This document shows positions 46,881-55,426 of a stretch of DNA of 64,000 bases, piece after piece. A program made the translations under genes and the position numbers. This DNA comes from Sphingorhabdus sp. M41 (GTDB lineage: Bacteria > Pseudomonadota > Alphaproteobacteria > Sphingomonadales > Sphingomonadaceae): NCBI RefSeq assembly GCF_001586275.1, contig NZ_CP014545.1, positions 1,452,501 through 1,516,500 of the forward strand, given 5' to 3'. A model generated the notes under the pieces. That model searched no databases and was not told the origin of the DNA. It was given only the letters and a program-made list of their open reading frames with translations. Positions within the stretch are counted from its first letter, which is position 1; the number at the start of each line of letters is the position of its first letter.

Positions 46881-47762
46881 TTATCGCAAGTCTTCCACCG
46901 AAACCCATCCCTTGGTGCCGTAATTGTCGCTGACTTCGACAAACAGCCCCGCTTTGCTGCCTGTGGGAGTCAATTCGGTATCGGCCCGTAACGCCCGCAC
47001 CGTTTTGGCATTCGCACTGGCACTGGCATAAAGATTTGTGTCGACGGCCACGGTATATGTTGCCGCGGCCTCAGCAGCAGGGGATGCTGTGTGAACCGTC
47101 GATAACGCGCCGGCCTGGGAGACAACGCTATTAAAGGCGATGATGAAAGCCTCGGTCAGCATCTTGCCGTTTTTCGATCCGGAATAGCCCGCACTGTCAG
47201 CACCAGCGATCCATGCCGTTCCACCAGCAAAAGACAGGGTCGATTTTTTCACTTCTCCGGTGCCGGCAATCAGAGTCTGGCCGTTCGTCGGGCTGACCAC
47301 GCGAATGCCGGCCGCAACCACCTTTTTCTTGCCGCCAAGCCCGCCAAACATCCCCATTAGCGCGCCTGCTCCTGGAACGCTTCCCAAAACCTGACCCGCA
47401 GCACCTGAACGGATGAAGGCCTCTGTCGCGACACCTTTTGCTGCCTGAACGCCTTGGTCGACTTCTTCCTTGTCGCCAGCGATAACATTGACCAGGAAAT
47501 TGGCCGGCGCTGCGCTTGCAGTGTTGTGCACCTCAAAGCATCCTGATTCCCGCGTAATTGCCGCGACCAGTTCGCGGGGGCTGCCCAGTCCGAATTTGCT
47601 CCAGCCCTGGATATCTCCATCGACCACGGCGATTGTGCCATAGCTCGCATCGCAATGCGTTAGCTCCACGGGTGATTTCGTTGCGGCTTCGGCAGGCGAG
47701 GCAATTGCAATCATCGCAGCAAAGGCGATTGCGGTTGTGGAAAAAAATTGTGATCTGATCAT
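46881..47762 (-). CDS. Secreted CsgG-like protein with C-terminal SH3 domain
   Basis: A 293-residue protein. Signal peptide MIRSQFFSTTAIAFAAMIAIASPAEA is followed by a region resembling the CsgG/curli-assembly fold (GTIAVVDGDIQGWSKFGLGSPR, then AGIRVVSPTNGQTLIAGTGEVKKS) with a Gly-rich hydrophobic segment (GSVPGAGALMGMFGGLGGKKK). The last 60 residues (VAVDTNLYASASANAKTVRALRADTEL...GTKGWVSVEDLR) are a bacterial SH3 domain. ATG 47762 has GGGAG upstream; a longer in-frame ATG at 47873 is less likely. Function unknown; an envelope role is inferred. Confidence 0.72.
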   Translation of the reverse strand: MIRSQFFSTTAIAFAAMIAIASPAEAATKSPVELTHCDASYGTIAVVDGDIQGWSKFGLGSPRELVAAITRESGCFEVHNTASAAPANFLVNVIAGDKEEVDQGVQAAKGVATEAFIRSGAAGQVLGSVPGAGALMGMFGGLGGKKKVVAAGIRVVSPTNGQTLIAGTGEVKKSTLSFAGGTAWIAGADSAGYSGSKNGKMLTEAFIIAFNSVVSQAGALSTVHTASPAAEAAATYTVAVDTNLYASASANAKTVRALRADTELTPTGSKAGLFVEVSDNYGTKGWVSVEDLR

Positions 47763-47958
47763 GATATTCTGGCTCCCTTTGCGCATCAAACAGTTTTTCG
47801 AGTTGAGAAACTTTGCTCCCCAACGAGGAGCCGTGAGACTGTTTATGCGCGGAGCAAAAAGCGCTTTCATCATTCATTTGAATGAAGGCGGAGAATTTTC
47901 CTGATTATCAAATAAAGAGCAATCGGTTGAAACTTATGTTCTCGCGAGGGGCCGTCGC

Positions 47959-49059
47959 TTACCCGTCCGAAGCATCCTCGCTTTGCCCCATAGCGATGTT
48001 GGCAAGCAGTCCGACCAGTTCCGCTTGACGGCCACAGCCTGTTTTTTCAAGCACGCTGCTGAATTGCGATCGCACGGTGGTGATCGATACTTCGCCGTCT
48101 GCGGCGATCTCGGCCAAAGTCTGACCTTTCACCAGGCCTTTGGCAATCCGGGTTTCAGCCACAGTCATGTCGAACAGGCTTCGCATCAAGGTAGTCGACG
48201 GCGCACGCGTCTGATCGAGCGGGGTGAAGAATAGAAGCGCATAACTATTGGCGAAAATATCATGGGCAGCCAGTTTTAACGGCATGACATGGCCTACGAA
48301 AATCGCGTTGCCATCCTGGTTGCGAATCGGAAAGGAAAGGCTGTCAGTGGAGGAAATGCCATCCAGTGTTTTCAATGCGCTGCTCAAAAAGTCTCCCGAA
48401 CGCCGATCTGAAAAAGTCACTCGTCCGCCAGCCGCATTGAATTGCACATGGTCAGCAACCGATTGAGCCCGGTCATTGGCTTCGACAAATTTGCCTTCGG
48501 CGTCGAGAACCAGAGCGGGCAGGCCGAACTTGGAAAGCGTTTCGCTTGCGCCTTGCGCGCGTTGCAGGCCAAGTCGAGTCGAAACAAAGGCACTGCGCAA
48601 CAAATGGGGACGAAGCTCATTGAGACGGTCGACGTGATTGCGCTCGATCGGACCCTGATCCAGCTGGCGCTCGATGCTGAAGACGATATTGTCTCCGGTC
48701 GGCATTTGCAGAAGCGTTCCGGCCGACCAGCCGAGACCGCGCGGATGAAAGAAATCCCGATAAAAGGGATTATTGGCCAGTTCCTCTTCGTTCCAGAAAT
48801 CCTGTTCGACAAAAAATGTTGGCTGCGATTTCCCCATCATGCAGGTCCGCCGGGGGCATTTTTCAAACCAGCCATCTTTGACATAGGTCTCAAATGCTTC
48901 GAACACATTTTCCGAAGCAGTCCAGTTTACCGCTTTCCGGGCAGAAAACAGCATGCCACCTATGGAGTCGGTTATCTGCGCCAGTTCATCCAGAACGTCA
49001 GGCCAAAGCTCCGGCACCACGGAACATTCATAAATACGATCAATCAACTGTTCCTGCAT
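47959..49059 (-). CDS. LuxR-family helix-turn-helix regulator with PAS-like sensor region
   Basis: A 366-residue protein. The C-terminal helix-turn-helix (about 300-360) reads FDMTVAETRIAKGLVKGQ, then LAEIAADGEVSITTVRSQFSS, typical of LuxR-type DNA-binding domains. The N-terminal 290 residues have a PAS-like segment (GLPALVLDAEGKFVEANDRAQSVADHV) but no receiver aspartate. The ligand is unknown. It lies between the CsgG-like gene and the acyl-CoA dehydrogenase, all on the minus strand, but with separate spacing. Confidence 0.82.
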   Translation of the reverse strand: MQEQLIDRIYECSVVPELWPDVLDELAQITDSIGGMLFSARKAVNWTASENVFEAFETYVKDGWFEKCPRRTCMMGKSQPTFFVEQDFWNEEELANNPFYRDFFHPRGLGWSAGTLLQMPTGDNIVFSIERQLDQGPIERNHVDRLNELRPHLLRSAFVSTRLGLQRAQGASETLSKFGLPALVLDAEGKFVEANDRAQSVADHVQFNAAGGRVTFSDRRSGDFLSSALKTLDGISSTDSLSFPIRNQDGNAIFVGHVMPLKLAAHDIFANSYALLFFTPLDQTRAPSTTLMRSLFDMTVAETRIAKGLVKGQTLAEIAADGEVSITTVRSQFSSVLEKTGCGRQAELVGLLANIAMGQSEDASDG

Positions 49060-49138
49060 AGTCTGAACTACCTGACTATTTGAATTTCCCCGATCAGATA
49101 TCGAATGGCCAATTTAACGATGCATTCTCAGATAGCTA

Positions 49139-50416
49139 CTATTTCTTCTTGTGCAAAAATCCGAACATATCACCGCCAATTTTGCGCATCTGGATTTCTT
49201 CCGCGCCTTCCGTGATCCGGTAGCGACGATGGTGCCGGTAGATATGCTCAAACGGCTTGTGGCGGGAATAGCCCATGCCGCCATGGACCTGCATCGCGCG
49301 GTCGGCGGCGTCGCAGCACAGGCGGTTTGCGCGATAGTTGCACATGCTGACCTGGGCGGAGAGATATTTGGCAACATCGGGCTTCGGCATCGTGTCCATC
49401 TTGGCTGCCGTCGCGTAGATCAACTGTCGAAGCATCGCCGCTTCGGTGTGCAGTTCGACCAGCGGGAACTGGATGCCTTGGTTGACCGACAGCGGTTTGC
49501 CGAACGGCTTGCGTTCGCCCGCATATTTCACCGATTCGTCGATACAATATTGCGCCGCTCCCAGCGAAGAGGCGGCCTGGCGTATGCGGTTTTCATGGAC
49601 GAAATGCTGGGCGCAGGCGAGGCCCATGTCGAGATCGCCGAGCACCGCATCAGCCGGAATCCAGACGTTGGTATAGGAGCATTTCGGGTGATCGGTGGGC
49701 ATGTTGAATGTCCACATATATTCGCCAATTTCAAAGCCCTCTGCGTCCACCGGCACGATGAAGCAGCCAATCCCCCTGGCGTCGCCGTCCTTGCCGCTGT
49801 GTCTTGCAAAGGTCATGACATGGGATGCCTTGTGCAAGCCGGTGGTCCACATCTTGTTGCCGTTGATCAGCCAGCCATCGACTCCGTCGCGGGTTTCCCG
49901 GACCGCAGTCGTGTCCATCCAGGTCGCGTCCGATCCATGATCTTCTTCGGTAAGCCCGAAACACCAGCCCATCCTGCCCGCGAGCATCTCGGGAATATAG
50001 TCGCGCTTCTGCTGTTCGGTGCCAAAGTCGCGCAACATCAGCGGCTGGACCAGATTGCCGACGATCGAATTCTCGTTCTGCAGGTCATTGTGCAGGCCGA
50101 GTCCCTTGTGCGCCAGATGCTCGCGAATTCGGGCCATGCCCAGATTGGTACCATTCTGTCCGCCAAATTCCGCGGGCAGGGCATAGCGATAATGGCCGGC
50201 GGCATCGGCAATCTGCCGCATTTCGACCAGCAATGCTTCCCATTCCTCGGTTGGCAGTCCCTGATTTTCCCAGTTGGTTCGCGCATCTTCCCGCCGATGA
50301 TCGAAGAAACGGATATTGTCATCGCGCTGTTCAACCGGATTGATCTCGGCTTCGATAAATTCATCCAGTACGTCCAGATAATCTTCGATTTCCTGCGGGA
50401 TTTCAAAATTGGTCAT
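49139..50416 (-). CDS. Acyl-CoA dehydrogenase
   Basis: A 425-residue FAD enzyme catalysing alpha,beta-desaturation of an acyl-CoA. Landmarks are CFGLTEEDHGSDATWMDTTA, the FAD-side VDGWLINGNKMWTTG, and QVHGGMGYSRHKPFEHIYRHHRRYRITEGAEEIQMR near the C-terminus. The ATG overlaps the stop of the upstream phosphotransferase gene (ATGA), so both are co-translated. In eukaryotes the same two activities are fused in ACAD10/ACAD11. Confidence 0.92.
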   Translation of the reverse strand: MTNFEIPQEIEDYLDVLDEFIEAEINPVEQRDDNIRFFDHRREDARTNWENQGLPTEEWEALLVEMRQIADAAGHYRYALPAEFGGQNGTNLGMARIREHLAHKGLGLHNDLQNENSIVGNLVQPLMLRDFGTEQQKRDYIPEMLAGRMGWCFGLTEEDHGSDATWMDTTAVRETRDGVDGWLINGNKMWTTGLHKASHVMTFARHSGKDGDARGIGCFIVPVDAEGFEIGEYMWTFNMPTDHPKCSYTNVWIPADAVLGDLDMGLACAQHFVHENRIRQAASSLGAAQYCIDESVKYAGERKPFGKPLSVNQGIQFPLVELHTEAAMLRQLIYATAAKMDTMPKPDVAKYLSAQVSMCNYRANRLCCDAADRAMQVHGGMGYSRHKPFEHIYRHHRRYRITEGAEEIQMRKIGGDMFGFLHKKK

Positions 50417-51816
50417 GATGGACTCCATTTGTTGAGCGCGACCATCAGGCCGGCATATTTGGGTTGGTCGATGGATAGTCGTTCCAGAGCGGATAGCCGC
50501 AGATGGTTCCAGACAGCGGCATCGGTTACCGCGATATTCCCGGTTGCAAGTCCGCTGCACAGCTGTTTCTGATCATGTCCGATAGCGGCGAGTCTGGTGC
50601 GGGCGGCCTCCCGGAAACCTGGTCCCCATTCTGCCTGCCGCCGCGCGATGCCGAGAGCGTTGCCGGCGACGCGCGACTGGAATTTGTCATGACCCTGCAG
50701 GCCGGGCATCACCTGCTTTGCGTTCCATTCTTCAAGAGCCGTCAACAGTTCGCCATAGCCGGTCTCGCCGGTCACGCTTTCCTGTTCGGGCATCGACCAG
50801 TTGAGCGGAGTGGATATGCTGTCGGGCAGAATCTCCTCAAATAACAGGGCGAGATCGATTTCCACCTCGGACACCCGGCGGCCGATCACCGTGCGCTCGA
50901 GCGAGCGGTCGCCATGGCTGCGCCAGATCTGCCCCATCACCATGCAGGCGACGCCCCACCAGAGGGTGGAATAGATCAGCCAGAAGCGAAAGCGGTCCGG
51001 ATCCACCGCAGCCCCGCTGGCATCGGCATAGGCTTGCAGGAAGGATGCGGCGCTGTCGAAGCCGCCGGCTGCCTTTTCATAATGGCCGAATCGCCAACTC
51101 GGCGTGCACAGATAGGCAAGGTCCTGAACCGGATCGCCCAGCCGAACCAGTTCCCAGTCGAGTACCGCCGACAGGCCCTGATGGTCGATCATCAGATTGC
51201 CCATGCGAAAGTCGCCGTGCACCAGATATTTGTCGCTGGCATCGGGCGCATTCTGCTCGAGCCAGTGAAATGCATATTCGTAGATCGGAATCTGGCCGCC
51301 GATCTCGTGATATTTTTCTTTCTGGACCCGGATCAGTTCGTCGGGGGAAAAATATTCCAGCGACCGGGTCAGGGAATTCATCGGTATCTGGTGAATGGCA
51401 GCCAGTTCGCGCGCGCATTGCTCGGTCAACCTGCCTTCGGCCTCGGCAAAGGCGGGATTGCCCAATATTTTATGCGGCAGGGTTTCGCCCTCCGCCTTGG
51501 TCATGATGAAGCCTTCGCCCAGGCCATCGCCAGGCTGCAGCCGTCCACGAACCTGCGGGGCTGTAACGCCAGCAGTACGGGCCAATTCAATAATGTCCGC
51601 CTGTGTGGCAAGCGGGACGCCACGCAAGCCGTCATCATTTGGCGAAAGGCCGCCGGGCAGGCGGCGCAGGACATAATCCTCACCGCCGTAGGAAAAAGCC
51701 CAGCTTTCCATGCTCGCGCCACCCGACAGTCGTTGAACGCCCGTGAGCTCGCCGCCCTTGCCAAAGGTTTCCGAACAATATTCGGCTAGTCTTTTCTCGA
51801 ATGTCTCATCGTTCAT
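50413..51816 (-). CDS. Aminoglycoside-phosphotransferase-family kinase with extra C-terminal domain (DUF6285-like?)
   Basis: A 467-residue protein. The kinase part (about 1-350) has GGASMESWAFSYGGEDYVLR, the catalytic HGDFRMGNLMIDHQG (Brenner motif HGDxxxxN) and VLDWELVRLGDPVQDLAYL. The remaining about 115 residues (EWNAKQVMPGLQGHDKFQSRVAGNAL...) are not part of the kinase fold and resemble DUF6285, which is often a neighbouring gene, so this looks like a fusion. It is coupled to the acyl-CoA dehydrogenase by an ATGA overlap. Start ATG 51816 is favoured over 51852, which lies in the divergent promoter. Confidence 0.85.
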   Translation of the reverse strand: MNDETFEKRLAEYCSETFGKGGELTGVQRLSGGASMESWAFSYGGEDYVLRRLPGGLSPNDDGLRGVPLATQADIIELARTAGVTAPQVRGRLQPGDGLGEGFIMTKAEGETLPHKILGNPAFAEAEGRLTEQCARELAAIHQIPMNSLTRSLEYFSPDELIRVQKEKYHEIGGQIPIYEYAFHWLEQNAPDASDKYLVHGDFRMGNLMIDHQGLSAVLDWELVRLGDPVQDLAYLCTPSWRFGHYEKAAGGFDSAASFLQAYADASGAAVDPDRFRFWLIYSTLWWGVACMVMGQIWRSHGDRSLERTVIGRRVSEVEIDLALLFEEILPDSISTPLNWSMPEQESVTGETGYGELLTALEEWNAKQVMPGLQGHDKFQSRVAGNALGIARRQAEWGPGFREAARTRLAAIGHDQKQLCSGLATGNIAVTDAAVWNHLRLSALERLSIDQPKYAGLMVALNKWSPS

Positions 51817-51935
51817 GTGAAGGGGTTTAATCGGACGATTAAAAATACGCAATGCTTTTACAACGTTACGGCGACGCTTGCATGACCGGCCAATTCTCCC
51901 TAATTCCGCACCATATTTTCCAATTGGGGGTCATC

Positions 51936-52871
51936 ATGCGCGCATTTATTTTTCCGGGACAGGGTAGCCAGGTGGTTGGCATGGGCAAAGCGCTTGCCGA
52001 AGCGAGCAGCACCGCGCGCGAAGTGTTCGAAGAAGTCGATCACGCGCTGGAGCAAAATCTGTTTGCGCTCATGTGCGAAGGCCCGCTCGATGAGCTGACC
52101 CTGACCGAAAACGCCCAGCCGGCAATCATGGCCAATGCCATCGCCACCTTGCGGGTGATGGAAAAAGATGGCGGCACGTCGCTAGGGGATTTGTGCAACT
52201 ATGTCGCTGGCCACAGTCTTGGCGAATATACGGCCTTATGCGCTGCCGGAGCCCTGGATCTGACGACAACGGCGGAATTGCTGAAATTGCGCGGCCTGTC
52301 GATGCAGAAAGCGGTGCCGGTGGGCAAGGGTGGTATGGCGGCCTTGCTGGGCGCTGATATCAAGAAGGCGTCGGCGCTGGCCAATGCTTCCACTCAGGGA
52401 GAAATATGTACCGTCGCCAATGACAATGATCCGACTCAGGTGGTGATCTCCGGGCATATTGGTGCGATCGAGCGCGCGATTGCGGCGGCAAAGGAGCATG
52501 GCATCAAACGCGGTATCCTGCTTCCCGTGTCAGCGCCGTTCCACTGTTCCCTGATGCAGCCCGCGGCCGAAGCCATGGAAGAAGCTCTGGCCGAGGCCAG
52601 CATTTTCCCGCCGGTGGTTCCCGTTTATGCCAATGTTACAGCGGCTCCGGTCTCGGACGTCGATGAAATCCGCGAACTGCTGGTGCAGCAAGTCACCGGC
52701 ACTGTGCGCTGGCGGGAATCGGTCGGCAATATGGCGGAAGCCGGAGTCGAGCAATTTGTCGAATTTGGCGGCAAGGTGCTGACCGGGATGGTTGGCCGGA
52801 TTGCGCCCGAAACCGAGACCGTCAGCCTTGTCTCCCTGGCTGATATCGAGGCTTTTCTGAAGACTCTCTAG
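51936..52871 (+). CDS. fabD: Malonyl-CoA:ACP S-malonyltransferase
   Basis: A 311-residue enzyme loading malonate on ACP. FIFPGQGSQVVGMGK is the N-terminal motif, the nucleophile Ser is in AGHSLGEYTALCAAG, and VSAPFHCSLMQPAAEAM carries the catalytic His. Start ATG 51936 (MRAFIFPGQ) has no strong Shine-Dalgarno; the upstream in-frame ATG at 51852 adds unlikely sequence. First of fabD-fabG-acpP-fabF-mltG. Confidence 0.95.
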   Translation: MRAFIFPGQGSQVVGMGKALAEASSTAREVFEEVDHALEQNLFALMCEGPLDELTLTENAQPAIMANAIATLRVMEKDGGTSLGDLCNYVAGHSLGEYTALCAAGALDLTTTAELLKLRGLSMQKAVPVGKGGMAALLGADIKKASALANASTQGEICTVANDNDPTQVVISGHIGAIERAIAAAKEHGIKRGILLPVSAPFHCSLMQPAAEAMEEALAEASIFPPVVPVYANVTAAPVSDVDEIRELLVQQVTGTVRWRESVGNMAEAGVEQFVEFGGKVLTGMVGRIAPETETVSLVSLADIEAFLKTL

Positions 52872-52917
52872 CCCGAGAATCCGTCCTCAATTATATGGAA
52901 TCGTGAAGGAATTTGGA

Positions 52918-53661
52918 ATGTTTGACTTAACCGGAATGACTGCTCTGGTAACCGGAGCTTCGGGCGGGATCGGATCGGCAATTGCCAAATCCCTGGCTGC
53001 GCAAGGCGCGACGATCGCGCTTTCCGGAACGCGTCGGCACGTGCTGATGGAGATGATTCCCGAAATGGCCGGTGAAGGTCACATCGTAATGCCATGCGAT
53101 CTTTCCAAGCCGGAAGAAGTGGATGCACTGGTCCCGGATACGGTAGCGAAGCTCGGCAAGCTCGACATATTGGTCAACAATGCCGGCATCACCCGCGACG
53201 GGCTGGTGATGCGCATGTCGGACGAGGATTTTGCCGACGTGATCCGGGTCAATCTGGAATCGGCCTTTCGGCTGATCCGCGCTGCTGCCCGGCCGATGAT
53301 GAAGGCGCGCCACGGCCGGATCATTTCGATTAGTTCGGTCGTCGGGGCAACCGGCAATCCGGGACAAGCCAATTATGTTGCGTCCAAGGCCGGTCTGGTC
53401 GGCATGTCCAAGGCATTGGCCCAGGAACTGGCTTCGCGAAACATCACCGTCAATTGCGTAGCGCCGGGATTCATTGAATCACCTATGACCGATGCGCTGA
53501 CCGACGCCCAGAAAGACGAGATCAACCGCAAGATTCCCGCGGGTAAAATGGGCAATGGCGACGATATTGGTGCCGCGGTGGTCTATTTGGCCAGTCAGGA
53601 AGCTGCATATGTGACCGGCCAGACGCTGCACGTGAATGGCGGTATGGCGATGATTTCCTAG
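52918..53661 (+). CDS. fabG: 3-oxoacyl-ACP reductase
   Basis: A 247-residue short-chain dehydrogenase that reduces beta-ketoacyl-ACP with NADPH. Cofactor motif TGASGGIGSAIA, catalytic Ser in ISISSVVGATGNPGQ, and YVASKAG (Tyr-x3-Lys). ATG 52918 has AAGGA 9 bases upstream; an in-frame GTG at 52903 lacks support. It follows fabD by 46 bases. Confidence 0.96.
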   Translation: MFDLTGMTALVTGASGGIGSAIAKSLAAQGATIALSGTRRHVLMEMIPEMAGEGHIVMPCDLSKPEEVDALVPDTVAKLGKLDILVNNAGITRDGLVMRMSDEDFADVIRVNLESAFRLIRAAARPMMKARHGRIISISSVVGATGNPGQANYVASKAGLVGMSKALAQELASRNITVNCVAPGFIESPMTDALTDAQKDEINRKIPAGKMGNGDDIGAAVVYLASQEAAYVTGQTLHVNGGMAMIS

Positions 53662-53711
53662 GGCTTTGCCTAAAAACATCATCTCCCATACGATTTCGAC
53701 TTCACGGACAC

Positions 53712-53740
53712 TTGCAAGGCGCGCGCCACCGCACTAGGAC
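53712..53740 (+). promoter_or_regulatory. Promoter of acpP
   Basis: TTGCAA (53712-53717), a 17-base spacer and TAGGAC (53735-53740), 37 bases before acpP. The -10 is weak, but the -35 and spacing match SRP RNA, tRNA-Arg and rpsF. Confidence 0.4.
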
Positions 53741-53776
53741 GAAATTGAAATTCATTCCTAACAAAAAGGACCTCTC

Positions 53777-54013
53777 ATGAGTGAGACTGCAGACCGCGTA
53801 AAAAAGATCGTTGTTGAGCATCTGGGTGTTGAAGCCGACAAAGTGACTGAAGAAGCTGCTTTCATCGATGATCTGGGCGCTGACAGCCTCGACATCGTTG
53901 AGCTGGTTATGGCGTTTGAAGAAGAATTCAGCGTCGAAATTCCAGATGATGCAGCCGAAAAAATCGGTACCGTCAAAGACGCCATCGATTTTATCGACAA
54001 AAACAAGAGTTAA
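53777..54013 (+). CDS. acpP: Acyl carrier protein
   Basis: A 78-residue acidic four-helix carrier. The phosphopantetheine serine lies in [27 protein letters not shown] precedes the ATG. It has its own promoter-like element and a downstream terminator, consistent with the very high ACP demand relative to neighbouring fab genes. Confidence 0.97.
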   Translation: MSETADRVKKIVVEHLGVEADKVTEEAAFIDDLGADSLDIVELVMAFEEEFSVEIPDDAAEKIGTVKDAIDFIDKNKS

Positions 54014-54081
54014 TTGATTTTGGGGTGCTGCCACGAAAACTGGCACGCCTCAGGGCCAATGATCGCTGAAAGACAGCAAAG

Positions 54082-54127
54082 CGGCTCACCGGCCCGGGAG
54101 GAATGTCCTGAACCGGTGGCCGTTTTT
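54082..54127 (+). terminator. Attenuating terminator between acpP and fabF
   Basis: CGGCTCACCGG (54082-54092) pairs with CCGGTGGCCG (54113-54122) with one bulged T, followed by five T. It may trim acpP transcripts while allowing some fabF read-through. Confidence 0.75.
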
Positions 54128-54165
54128 GATTTAGGGCAAGGAAAGCCCGCAAGGAGAGGCATGAT

Positions 54166-55422
54166 ATGCGCCGTGTAGTTGTAACCGGAATGGGCCTGGT
54201 AACGCCGCTGGGCGGAGATGTGGAAACGACCTGGAGCAATATATTGGCTTCCAAGTCGGGAGCCGGGAAAATCACCCGCTTTGATGCATCCGATCAAAAA
54301 TGCCATATCGCCTGCGAGGTAAAGCCTGCCGATCATGAATATGGCTTTGATCCAAATTTGCGCGTGGACCACAAGGTTCAGCGGCAAGTGGATCCGTTTA
54401 TCATCTACGGTATCGATGCGGCCGGTCAGGCGCTTGAAGATGCCGGTCTCACTGACATGTCCGATGAAGCCAAGCTGCGCGCTGGCTGTTCCATCGGATC
54501 CGGGATCGGTGGATTGCCGGGAATCGAAAAAGAATCGATCGTATTATATGAACGCGGACCGAGCCGGGTCAGCCCGCATTTTGTCCACGGACGCCTTATA
54601 AACCTCATTTCCGGCCAGGTTTCGATCAAATATGGACTGATGGGGCCCAATCATGCGGTTGTGACCGCTTGTTCCACCGGCGCCCACAGTATTGGCGATG
54701 CCGCTCGAATGATCGCTCTGGATGACGCTGATGTGATGTTGGCCGGTGGCGCGGAAGCGACCATTTGTCCGATTGGTATCGCCGGCTTTGCTCAGGCAAA
54801 GGCGCTGTCCACCAAACGCAACGACGATCCAACAGCTGCGTCCCGTCCCTATGACAAGGACCGCGATGGTTTCGTGATGGGCGAGGGCGCTGGTGTCGTA
54901 TGTCTCGAAGAATATGAACATGCCAAGGCGCGTGGTGCCAAAATCTATTGCGAAGTTGTCGGCTATGGCATGTCCGGCGACGCCTATCATGTTACCGCAC
55001 CGCATCCTGGCGGCACCGGCGCATATCGGTCGATGGAAATGGCCCTCAAGCGTTCGGGCCTGACCACCGCTGATATAGACTATGTCAACGCGCACGGCAC
55101 ATCAACGATGGCAGACACCATCGAACTGGCTGCGATCAAGCGCTTGTTCGGCGATGACCTCAAGACCATGTCGATGAGCTCGACCAAATCGGCTATCGGC
55201 CATCTTCTCGGCGGCGCAGGAGCGGTGGAAGGCATCTTCAGCATTCTCGCCCTGCGTGATCAGATTGTGCCGCCGACGCTCAATCTTGATGATCCCGACG
55301 AAGGATGTGAAGGCGTTGATCTGGTGCCACATTTTGCGAAAAAACGGGAAGTGAAAGCCGTGCTGAGCAATAGCTTTGGCTTTGGCGGCACCAACGCCAG
55401 CATCATCATGAAAGCCATCTAA
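54166..55422 (+). CDS. fabF: 3-oxoacyl-ACP synthase II
   Basis: A 418-residue condensing enzyme. The catalytic triad is Cys in VVTACSTGAHSIGDA, His in VNAHGTSTMADT and His in KSAIGHLLGGAGAVEG. MRRVVVTGMGLVTPLGGD is the standard N-terminus. It extends acyl-ACP using malonyl-ACP. mltG follows after 4 bases. Confidence 0.96.
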   Translation: MRRVVVTGMGLVTPLGGDVETTWSNILASKSGAGKITRFDASDQKCHIACEVKPADHEYGFDPNLRVDHKVQRQVDPFIIYGIDAAGQALEDAGLTDMSDEAKLRAGCSIGSGIGGLPGIEKESIVLYERGPSRVSPHFVHGRLINLISGQVSIKYGLMGPNHAVVTACSTGAHSIGDAARMIALDDADVMLAGGAEATICPIGIAGFAQAKALSTKRNDDPTAASRPYDKDRDGFVMGEGAGVVCLEEYEHAKARGAKIYCEVVGYGMSGDAYHVTAPHPGGTGAYRSMEMALKRSGLTTADIDYVNAHGTSTMADTIELAAIKRLFGDDLKTMSMSSTKSAIGHLLGGAGAVEGIFSILALRDQIVPPTLNLDDPDEGCEGVDLVPHFAKKREVKAVLSNSFGFGGTNASIIMKAI

Positions 55423-55426
55423 TATC

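Noticed and set aside
49151-50572. A 473-residue plus-strand frame.
   Set aside because: Shadow of the acyl-CoA dehydrogenase gene.
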